In this document: one piece after another, positions 16,334 through 23,187 of the stretch | How positions within the stretch are numbered: the first letter of the stretch is position 1 | Layout: every line of letters starts with the position of its first letter | Assembly: GCA_002430835.1 (NCBI GenBank) | Contig: DJDA01000113.1 | Span: 1-64,000 of the forward strand | Origin: Brevundimonas sp. UBA5936 | GTDB taxonomy: Bacteria > Pseudomonadota > Alphaproteobacteria > Caulobacterales > Caulobacteraceae | Reading direction: 5' to 3' | DNA length: 64,000 bases | Made by a program: the position numbers and the translations under genes | The notes under the pieces: generated by a model | Database searches by the model: none | The model's input: the letters and a program-made list of their open reading frames with translations, nothing else | Told to the model about the DNA's origin: nothing

Positions 16334-17574
16334 GCCTGTTTCGCAACGAAGCGATTGAAGCCAAACGCCTGAGGCTCTGGGGCGAAGTCCGTCTGGCCCA
16401 ACCCCCGTCCCTCACGATCTGGACGGTCGTCCTGACCCTGCTCTGCGCGGTGCTGGCGGCGACCCTCATTTTCGGCCGATACACCCGAAAGGAGACGGTT
16501 CCCGGCTTTCTCATCCCCGAGGCCGGCGTCGTGCAGGTGCGCACCGTCCAGTCGGGCCGGATCGCTCGCGTACTGGTCCGCGACGGCCAGGCGGTCGCCG
16601 AGGGCGCGCCCCTGATCGAGTTCACCTCGGATATCGCCAGCATCGGCCAGGGCCCCATGCTCGATGTCCAGCTGGCCGAAACCGGACACCAGGAAGCATC
16701 GCTCGAAAGTCGCCGCGCGGCTGTGGCCCAGGGGTATGCGGACGACCGGCGACGACTCGCCGATCAGATCGCCGCTCACCGCAGAAGCCGAGCGATCCTG
16801 GAAAGCCAGCGCCGCGTCCAGGTTGAAGCGCTCGCGCTGTCCGAAGCCGACGCCGCACGACTTTCACAACTCCAGGCTCAAGGCTATGCCCCCCGCGCCC
16901 AGGTCGACGCCCGGCGCCGCACCGTTCTGGCGGAACGCCTGGCCGTAGCCGACATCGACAGCCGTTTGTCGGAGATCGACCGCGCCGCGGCTGATCTTCA
17001 AGGTCAGATGGCCGCTATTCCTGCAAGGGAGGCCGAGGACCTCGCCGCGATCGCTCGGGACCGATCCAGCCTGGCGCAACGTCGCGCCGAACTTGAAGTG
17101 GCGCGCGGCCATGTCCTCAGGGCTCCGGTCGCGGGCACGATCTCGGCCGTACAGGCCCGAGTCGGCATACTGCCGTCCGGCGAAGTTCCCCTCCTCTCCA
17201 TCGCGCCCGAAGGCTCTCCCCTGGAAGCGCGGTTGTTGGTGCCGACGCGCGCTGCGGGTTTCCTAGAGGTCGGCCAGGTCGCTCGCCTTCAGGTCGAGGC
17301 CTTCCCTTTCCAGCGATTTGGATTTGTCGAAGGGCGGATCGTCGAGATCGCCAGAACCGTAACGAGACCGGGCGACGCGGCGTTCCTGATCGAACAGACC
17401 GCGCCCGTCTACGAGGTCCGCGTCTCGCTCAGCCGGGACTATGTCACCGCCTATGGCGAACGCCGCGCGCTGCAGCCGGGAATGGGGCTCCGCGCAGACA
17501 TTCCGATCGACCGCCGTCGCCTCTGGCAGCAATTGTTCGATCCGCTGCTGGCGGCGGCCAAGCGAACGGGATGA
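16330..17574 (+). CDS. HlyD-family periplasmic adaptor
   Basis: A 414-residue membrane-fusion protein linking the inner-membrane exporter to an outer-membrane channel. A short cytoplasmic N terminus is followed by one membrane segment (TVVLTLLCAVLAATLIFGRY, about 35-55), then a biotinyl-lipoyl half (GVVQVRTVQSGRIARVLVRDGQ), a long coiled-coil hairpin (about 115-265), the second half-motif (LRAPVAGTISAVQARVG) and a beta-barrel domain. It is coupled to the exporter gene by an ATGA overlap. No TolC-like outer-membrane gene is in the window, so a chromosomal one would be needed. Confidence 0.9.
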   Translation: MSLFRNEAIEAKRLRLWGEVRLAQPPSLTIWTVVLTLLCAVLAATLIFGRYTRKETVPGFLIPEAGVVQVRTVQSGRIARVLVRDGQAVAEGAPLIEFTSDIASIGQGPMLDVQLAETGHQEASLESRRAAVAQGYADDRRRLADQIAAHRRSRAILESQRRVQVEALALSEADAARLSQLQAQGYAPRAQVDARRRTVLAERLAVADIDSRLSEIDRAAADLQGQMAAIPAREAEDLAAIARDRSSLAQRRAELEVARGHVLRAPVAGTISAVQARVGILPSGEVPLLSIAPEGSPLEARLLVPTRAAGFLEVGQVARLQVEAFPFQRFGFVEGRIVEIARTVTRPGDAAFLIEQTAPVYEVRVSLSRDYVTAYGERRALQPGMGLRADIPIDRRRLWQQLFDPLLAAAKRTG

Positions 17575-17698
17575 AGGCGCCATTGGCGATTGCGGTGCCC
17601 AGCAGTCGCTCGGCATAGCCTCGGTCTGCGCCCCAACCGGGCGACCTCGATCAAGGGCGCGGCCAAAGCGCAGCCGATCAGGAACCAATGCGACAAGG

Positions 17699-17932
17699 TC
17701 ATTTCGCGTCTCCCATTCCTGCCGCAACCGGATCGGCGATTAGGACACGGCCACCGAGATGATCGATCACGAAACGTCGGCCGGCGAATACGTCGCGGCC
17801 CAGGATGACGGCCGGTTGGTCGGCTTCAAAACCAACCACCTTGAAGACGGGCAGGTCGGCGATCCGCAGCTGGGGCGCGGCGACCACGGCTTGCAATAAG
17901 AACGAATAACTTTCGTTCGCCGTGATCGCCAC
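17699..17932 (-). pseudogene. C-terminal remnant of a retropepsin-like aspartyl protease
   Basis: The last ~77 codons (GTG at 17932 used as a nominal edge) carry the C-terminal half of a periplasmic retroviral-type aspartyl protease: LRIADLPVFKVVGFEADQPA, VILGRDVFAG and FVIDHLGGRVLI. The N-terminal half with the catalytic DTGA motif is not found upstream; the frame continues into sequence that overlaps another remnant on the opposite strand. This looks like a truncated gene left at a recombination junction. Confidence 0.5.
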
Positions 17933-17971
17933 AGCTTCCGCTGTCGCCGCCCTCCCCTTTGCGGGCGCAGG

Positions 17972-18289
17972 CCGTACAAACGTGCAGGCGAATGGCGCGT
18001 GGCCGCGATCGACGGACGCTCTCTCGACGAGCCTGTAGGGTTCGCGATCAGCGGCGGCGAGGCCTCGGTCTGGTGGGAGCCGGCCTGCGCCGGCGTCGCG
18101 CGCCGCTATCGAATCTAGGGCCGCTCGGTCTCCTTCTCGCTGATCGGATCGAACGGAGACCGGAAGAAAGTATGCGAGATCGCCTTGCCCTCGCGCCTAG
18201 ACGAAGTGCTGCGCGCGCTCGATGAGCCGATACGATCACGCGCACGCTCAGCAACGAGGTCCATATCTCAGGCCGCCTCCACAATGTAA
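17972..18289 (+). pseudogene. Remnant of a META/HslJ-like small protein gene
   Basis: A translation from 17972 reads GEWRVAAIDGRSLDEP, then SGGEASVWWEPACAGVARRY, an in-frame TAG at 18116-18118, and continues in the same frame with GRSVSFSLIGSNGDRKK and LDEVLRALDEP. The pattern G-W-x5-DG-x-L ... WEPxCAG resembles small META/HslJ-type periplasmic proteins. A signal-peptide-like stretch (VIATASAVAALPFAGA) lies just upstream in another frame, so there is probably also a frameshift. It overlaps the aspartyl protease remnant at its 5' end. Family assignment is tentative. Confidence 0.4.
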
Positions 18290-18310
18290 CCATGTTCTCG
18301 CAATAGTCGA

Positions 18311-19118
18311 TCAGGAGGTCTCGCGCCGAAGCATTCCGGGTCCGGCGCCAGCGACGAGCCGGTCGCCTGTTCTGACGAGCCGCGCCACCCGTTTGCGCAT
18401 GTGGTCGCCCGCCGCCCAATCCGCGGCGACGCGCGCCCCGCCGAACAGGGCGACAGCGATCTCGCGCTGGCTCGCGCCGGCTCGCCCGCCGTCCCAGGCC
18501 TGCAAGGCCATCGCCCACCGCCTCGCCCGCGGCTCGGTACGAAAGAGGCCGGACGGCAGTCGGTTTAGGCGATGCAGGGCGACGAACTGGCCGAGCGCCT
18601 GAAGGCGGATGTCGATATCGGCGAAGCCGGCGAGATCATAGGTCAGCCGGACAGGTCCTTCGAGCAGGGTGCCGGCCCGCACCTCGAGGCGGATCGAATG
18701 CGTCCCGCCGCCGATGATGATCTGTTCGCGCCCGTCGCCAAGGCGTCGGATAACCGCACGACAGGGCAGACGATCAAGTCGAAAAGCGTCGGGGTCGGCG
18801 TCGGCCACAGGCGCTGCCCGGACGGGAAGAACCGCGGGGTGGAGGTCGGCGCGCCAGAAGACGAGCGGGGACCGCGCCCCGAGGAAATCGCCATCCCCAG
18901 ACCCCCCGTTCATCCACGGCCGGGGTCTCGACGAGCCGGATCGTCGGGAAGCGCCCGAGCTGTCGGTTCGCCTTCACCGGCAGGATACGACCGGCGTCAT
19001 CAGGTCGACGCCGGAGCGCTTCCCAAGCCCACCCGGCCAGGTCGAGCGCGACCATCCGGTCATAACCCTCTCGATCGCTCCATTCCGGGCGATAACCATC
19101 GCTCCCCGCTTCGCGCAT
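18311..19118 (-). CDS. DUF6499-DUF2285 (FseA-like) activator, two frames joined by a +1 slip site
   Basis: The ATG at 19118 has AAGGAGG seven bases upstream and opens a DUF6499-type domain (YDRMVALDLAGWAWEALRRRPDD). After residue 78 (GVWGWRF) the DUF2285 domain continues in the +1 frame, from LGARSPLVFWRADL through GTLLEGPVRLTYDLAGF and GASQREIAVALFG to the stop at 18311, about 268 residues in all. The switch lies at CGA-TTT-CCT (AAA at 18885-18887 on the plus strand); slipping from TTT to TTC restores the frame. FseA of the Mesorhizobium symbiosis ICE is made from two such frames by programmed +1 frameshifting and activates excision. No other lesion is seen, so this may be a working gene; a plain frameshift mutation is the alternative. 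Confidence 0.7.
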
Positions 19119-19197
19119 GCCCCCTCCTTGCGGCCGCCGCTTGAAAGTCAGTTGGGATGATCCCCCGCCAGTCGGCCGCGCGCGGCGCCGCTCAAAT

Positions 19198-19863
19198 TCA
19201 GCACGGCTCCCCTGTTGGCGAAGCCAAGGGAACCTCGTCTAAGCCGTGGGCTGACGCAGCGCCGCGCCGGGCGATTTCCGCCGCGATATGGGGCGCCGCC
19301 CGAATACGGCGATGGTGATGGGTTCGCAGTGCTTCGCAGAACGCTTGGGGCGCGCCTTCATCCGCCAAGACTTTTATGCGATCCGCCTCGATATCGACGT
19401 CGATGAAGACGATTCGCTCGGCCTCCAGGACCTGCCGCAACTGCACACCGACACGCTGATAGGCGGCAAGAAGCACAGCATTTCCCGAGCGCCGCACGAC
19501 ATCCTCGAAAATCCTCTGGAGATCCGGCGCCGCCGTGGCCTCCGTTCGCGAGCGCCGCCGATATCCTGGAAGGTCAGCAGTGAGATCGAGCGCCGCCAGC
19601 AGGCACGTCAGACGAAATTCGTAGCGATCGCGCAGGGCGCCTGCGTCAAAGCGCGGCGCAACGAACCCGCCGCACGGCCCTCGCTCGACCAGACCCTCTC
19701 CGCAAAGGCAGGAAAGCGCCTCACGGATCGGTGTCGTTGACAGACCCAACCGGCGCGCTTCGTCCGCGATCACGATTGGCTGCGCAGGCGGATAAACGCC
19801 CTTCAGCATGTTGGTCCGGATCACATCCAACGCCCTTAGGAAGGGATCCCGCTTCTTGGCCAT
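19198..19863 (-). CDS. GntR family transcriptional regulator
   Basis: A 221-residue GntR-type regulator. The N-terminal winged helix is clear: ALDVIRTNMLKGVYPPAQPI, ADEARRLGLSTTPIREALSCL and GEGLVERGPCGGFVAP, the last being the usual wing. The C-terminal ~140 residues are helical and of FCD type by layout but lack an obvious metal-binding Asp/His set, so the ligand is unknown. The ATG at 19863 has TTGGAGG five bases upstream, which is preferred over the longer frame. It lies upstream of, and divergent from, the XRE-lasso genes and could regulate either side. Confidence 0.82.
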   Translation of the reverse strand: MAKKRDPFLRALDVIRTNMLKGVYPPAQPIVIADEARRLGLSTTPIREALSCLCGEGLVERGPCGGFVAPRFDAGALRDRYEFRLTCLLAALDLTADLPGYRRRSRTEATAAPDLQRIFEDVVRRSGNAVLLAAYQRVGVQLRQVLEAERIVFIDVDIEADRIKVLADEGAPQAFCEALRTHHHRRIRAAPHIAAEIARRGAASAHGLDEVPLASPTGEPC

Positions 19864-20059
19864 GGCGCCCTCCAACCACAGAAGCGCCGCGATAACGCGC
19901 GGCGAAGCTTGTTCGCCAACACGTTGCAAGCTCGTCCGATGCGAACCCGCCGGACATCGTCGGCCTCACCGCCCGTTATCGACGGGTCGCTTTTTTTGGA
20001 CCCGACGAAGAACGTCGTTACGGTGAGGGCCAGTGATCGTCAGCAAAAGGAAGGCAGCC

Positions 20060-20545
20060 ATGGATTCCATGCGCAGGCAGCCCCAGCGCGACAACGACGT
20101 GCTGTCCCGAGCCCTCAAGCTGGTGCGTCGCCACCGCGGCATGACTGCCCGCGCCGTGGCAAAGGCGATGCACATGCCGCTTCGCACCTATGAGCGTTTC
20201 GAGGCGGGCGGGAGCCGGCTCAATATCGACTACATCCATCGCTTTGCGGCGGCCACGCGCAGCGATCCCCACGCCGTCATCATGGCGGTCGCCATCGGCT
20301 CGCCTGAGCTGGCCTGGCGCAGCGCCGACAACAAGCTGGTCACGGCCTTGACCATCGGCGGCAAGCGCCTCAACGGCCTTCTGGGCGATGGGATCGCGAA
20401 GCTGGACGGTCGCGCCGTCATTTTGGCCGTGTGCGCCATGTATGATGATCTGCTGGCGGAAAACGAGCGTCAGGAGATGGCGGCGCGTTGGCTCGAGAAG
20501 GGCGTCGCGGAACTTACGCTCGCACGTCCCCAACCCGGGCGATGA
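20060..20545 (+). CDS. XRE-type helix-turn-helix regulator
   Basis: A 161-residue protein with an N-terminal XRE HTH: ALKLVRRHRGMTARAVAKAM, then PLRTYERFEAGGSRLNIDY and a helix with DPHAVIMAVAIGSPELAWR. The C-terminal part (NKLVTALTIGGKRLNGLLGD, then AMYDDLLAENERQE) may be a dimerisation or sensing domain. The ATG at 20060 is preceded by AAGGAAG at seven bases and chosen over the upstream frame. It lies 90 bases before the lasso precursor on the same strand and may control that cluster. Confidence 0.8.
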   Translation: MDSMRRQPQRDNDVLSRALKLVRRHRGMTARAVAKAMHMPLRTYERFEAGGSRLNIDYIHRFAAATRSDPHAVIMAVAIGSPELAWRSADNKLVTALTIGGKRLNGLLGDGIAKLDGRAVILAVCAMYDDLLAENERQEMAARWLEKGVAELTLARPQPGR

Positions 20546-20635
20546 AATATACGACAAATATAGTTTTGAGTACCGACGTCTAGGGCGCTTACTCTCTGGG
20601 CTACGTCTTTAGCGATCAACCAGGGAGTGACTGAA

Positions 20636-20755
20636 ATGACCAAGCTCAAACTGCGCCTCGTCAGCTTCGGCAGCGCCAAGGCTCTGACCCTGCAGGATAT
20701 CGATGGCGATTACATCGAGTTCACTTTGCAGCCGAGCCGAGTGCCGATGGGTTGA
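20636..20755 (+). CDS. Lasso peptide precursor
   Basis: A 39-residue precursor. The leader residues RLVSFGSAKALT match the proteobacterial lasso leader pattern ending with Thr at the penultimate position (Thr18-Leu19). The core would then be residues 20-39, QDIDGDYIEFTLQPSRVPMG, with the amine of Gln1 joined to the side chain of Glu9 to give a nine-residue ring and an eleven-residue tail carrying bulky residues (Phe, Arg, Met) that could lock the thread. Gln at position 1 is less usual than Gly. AGGGAG lies eight bases upstream. It is followed by a hairpin, then the B and C enzymes. Brevunsin is a known lasso peptide of Brevundimonas diminuta, and its sequence should be compared. Confidence 0.85.
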   Translation: MTKLKLRLVSFGSAKALTLQDIDGDYIEFTLQPSRVPMG

Positions 20756-20761
20756 TGGAGA

Positions 20762-20792
20762 CGGGCGGCCGACAACGGCCGCCCGCTCTTTT
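20762..20792 (+). terminator. Hairpin terminator/attenuator between lasso precursor and enzymes
   Basis: A perfect 10-bp stem (CGGGCGGCCG / CGGCCGCCCG) with an ACAA loop is followed by CTCTTTT. It starts seven bases after the precursor stop and ends four bases before the B gene. In lasso clusters such a partial terminator lets the precursor transcript exceed the enzyme transcript. Confidence 0.75.
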
Positions 20793-20795
20793 GTC

Positions 20796-21446
20796 ATGGT
20801 CGACAAAACGACAGACACCATGTGGCTCGCGCAAGATGTTCACTTGGCTTGGCGCGGAAACGATGTGGTCGTTCTGAAGGTAGCTTCGGATGCCTATAGC
20901 TGCCTCGTCGGCGGGGCCGAGATACTGCGCCCCGTAGATCACGCTCCCGATGCTGTGGCTGCGCATCCCGATTACCAGGCCGAATTGCTCGCGACCGGCT
21001 TGATCGCGCCTGATCGACCGGCGACGCGGCGGCGCCGCGCCCCACCGCCTGTGCGCGCGCTCCAACCTGAGCCTCACGCCCCTTTCGGTTCGGCGGTACA
21101 GACCGCGGTCCTCATTCTAGCCGCTGGCCGGCGATTTGAGGTCAGCCCCCTGGATAGGCTCATTCGCAGCGAACCGCTTCGCCGCGACCAGCCCGCATCC
21201 TCGCGGGTCGCCGAGGTCATCGCAGCCTTTTATAGCACCTTGCCTTGGGTTCCCTCTCCTGGGCAGTGCTTGAAGCGCAGCTTCGCTTTGCGACGGCTGT
21301 TAGCGCGGGAGGGCATCGTTGCGGATTGGGTGTTCGGCGTACGGACATGGCCGTTCCTCGCCCATTGCTGGCTGCAGATCGACGATGTCCTCCTTGCCGA
21401 CGACCTCGATCGCGTGCGCGGCTTCAGCCCCATCCTGACGGTGTGA
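20796..21446 (+). CDS. Lasso peptide B1-B2 protein (RRE plus leader peptidase)
   Basis: A 216-residue fusion. Residues 1-75 (MVDKTTDTMWLAQDVHLAWR, then VVVLKVASDAYSCLVGGAEI) form the B1/RiPP recognition element that binds the leader; residues 85-216 form the B2 transglutaminase-fold cysteine protease that removes it. The Cys158 (PSPGQCLKRSFALRRLL) and His190 (FLAHCWLQI) catalytic residues are in place and an Asp (DDVLLADDL) follows. The start is set at 20796, next to the hairpin; no good ribosome binding site is visible. It lies one base before the cyclase gene. Confidence 0.9.
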   Translation: MVDKTTDTMWLAQDVHLAWRGNDVVVLKVASDAYSCLVGGAEILRPVDHAPDAVAAHPDYQAELLATGLIAPDRPATRRRRAPPPVRALQPEPHAPFGSAVQTAVLILAAGRRFEVSPLDRLIRSEPLRRDQPASSRVAEVIAAFYSTLPWVPSPGQCLKRSFALRRLLAREGIVADWVFGVRTWPFLAHCWLQIDDVLLADDLDRVRGFSPILTV

Positions 21447-21447
21447 C

Positions 21448-23187
21448 ATGGACTATCTATGCGTCACCGGGGGGACGACGCCGCGAGCGCGAGCGCAGGC
21501 GATGATGCTCCTTCAGGCCGCCCAGGCGCATGGTTTACCGCATAGGCCCATGGGCCGGTCCGGGTGGCTGGCGTGTGGAGGGCCGAGGCCCCCTCGCGTC
21601 GTTAAGGCTGGCCTCTGGACGTTGATCGGAGACGTTTTCGACCGTCGTCAGGGCCCGCTTTCCCGCTTCATCACGGGGCCCGACGATCACGCCTGCGAGC
21701 AATCGATCATGCGACGCTTCTGGGGCCGTTATGTCGGACTCCGCGTGGAGCCAAACGGGCGGATCGCGGGGCTTCTTCGCGACCCTTCCGGCGCCTTGGA
21801 GTGCATCGCCTGGGAGTGGCGCGATCTCGTCGTCGTCTCTTCGGATCTGCCCGAGTGGCTTGTCAGCCTGACCCAGCCGGATTGGCGAATTGCATTCGAT
21901 CGGGTGGGGCGCGCGCTTCAGGACCCGTTGGGCGCTTGGTGGGAAACGATGATCGATGGTCCCACGGTTCTGCCCCCTGGCGCCGTGCAGCCGTTTCCCT
22001 CGTCCGTTCCTCCGGTCTCGTCTTGGCGTCCGGACATCTTTGCGCGTGCGAGCGATGAGGACGTCATCCCGGACAAAGCCGCAAGCGCGGCGCTCAGGAA
22101 CGCCGTGGACGAGGCCGTCCATGCGCTGGCGTGCGACGGCCGACTCGCGGCCGAGCTATCCGGAGGCCTCGACTCCGCCATAGTGGGTTCAAGTCTGCGC
22201 GCAAGCGGGCGCGACGCCGGCGCGTGGCTCCACGCTTTCGGCGAAGAGCCGGGCGGAGATGAGAGAGCCTACGCCCACGCCATGGCGGCCAAACTCGGCG
22301 TTGCCCTGACGACGCTCCCTCGGGCGCCCGGCCCGCTGACGGAGCGCATGCTTTTGGGCCTCACGCCAGGTCTTCGCCCCGGATTCAACAGTATGGACGC
22401 TCCCAATGATGCGATATGGGCGCGGGTCTTGAAACAGGGCGGCTCAAACGTCCTTCTGACGGGCAAGGGAGGCGACGCCGTCTTCATTCAAGGCGCGGGC
22501 GCTGACGTATTCTGCGACATTTGGCGGCGACGCGGCTGGCGCGCCGCGCTTTCCTCCTCTTTACCCAACTTGGCGCGATGGAATGGATGCTCGGTTTGGT
22601 CCCTCATCGCCGCCGCACGGCTCGACGGTCCCGACAGGCCGCGGCTCGGCCGCTCCGTCTCCTTTGCCTCTGGCGACGTTACGCCGTCTATCCACCCGTG
22701 GCTGGACGCCGCCTCGGATCTCGGCCCCGCGAAGCGGTATCAAATCGCCGGCGTCATCAACGGGGTCACGTTCAGCGGTCCCTCGCTTCAGTCCCAGACA
22801 GTCGAACTCGTCCATCCGCTTCTGGCTCAGCCTGTCGTCGAGACCTGCCTCGCGCTCAGCGCGGAACAACTTACGCTAGGGTGCCGGGACCGGGCCTTGG
22901 CCCGAGAGACATTTCGCGATCGGCTGACTCCCGAAATCGCCGAGCGCAGGTCCAAGGGAGAAATGACAGCCTACTATGGACGACGCCTCGCCATGAGCCT
23001 CAACGTGATAAGGCCCTGGCTTCTGGACGGTCGGCTCGCCAGCGAAGGCCTGATCGTTCGGGAGACGGTCGAGGCTCTGCTTACCGAGGACAGCTTGATC
23101 TGGCGAGGGCGCGTCGGCGAGATCATGACAGCCGTCGTCATCGAGGCGTGGGTTCGGACGTGGGAAGCACGATTGGCCGTCAGGTGA
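21448..23187 (+). CDS. Lasso peptide cyclase (asparagine synthetase homologue)
   Basis: A 579-residue AsnB-like protein that would adenylate the ring Glu and form the macrolactam. The pyrophosphate loop LSGGLDSAIVGSSL lies near residue 237, followed by EEPGGDERAYAHAMAAKLG and LLTGKGGDAVF. The N-terminal Ntn-type half is present but starts MDYLCV, without the Cys2 nucleophile of glutamine-hydrolysing enzymes, as expected for lasso cyclases. It starts one base after the B gene stop. The last 312 bases overlap, on the opposite strand, the open frame of the isopeptidase gene. Confidence 0.92.
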   Translation: MDYLCVTGGTTPRARAQAMMLLQAAQAHGLPHRPMGRSGWLACGGPRPPRVVKAGLWTLIGDVFDRRQGPLSRFITGPDDHACEQSIMRRFWGRYVGLRVEPNGRIAGLLRDPSGALECIAWEWRDLVVVSSDLPEWLVSLTQPDWRIAFDRVGRALQDPLGAWWETMIDGPTVLPPGAVQPFPSSVPPVSSWRPDIFARASDEDVIPDKAASAALRNAVDEAVHALACDGRLAAELSGGLDSAIVGSSLRASGRDAGAWLHAFGEEPGGDERAYAHAMAAKLGVALTTLPRAPGPLTERMLLGLTPGLRPGFNSMDAPNDAIWARVLKQGGSNVLLTGKGGDAVFIQGAGADVFCDIWRRRGWRAALSSSLPNLARWNGCSVWSLIAAARLDGPDRPRLGRSVSFASGDVTPSIHPWLDAASDLGPAKRYQIAGVINGVTFSGPSLQSQTVELVHPLLAQPVVETCLALSAEQLTLGCRDRALARETFRDRLTPEIAERRSKGEMTAYYGRRLAMSLNVIRPWLLDGRLASEGLIVRETVEALLTEDSLIWRGRVGEIMTAVVIEAWVRTWEARLAVR

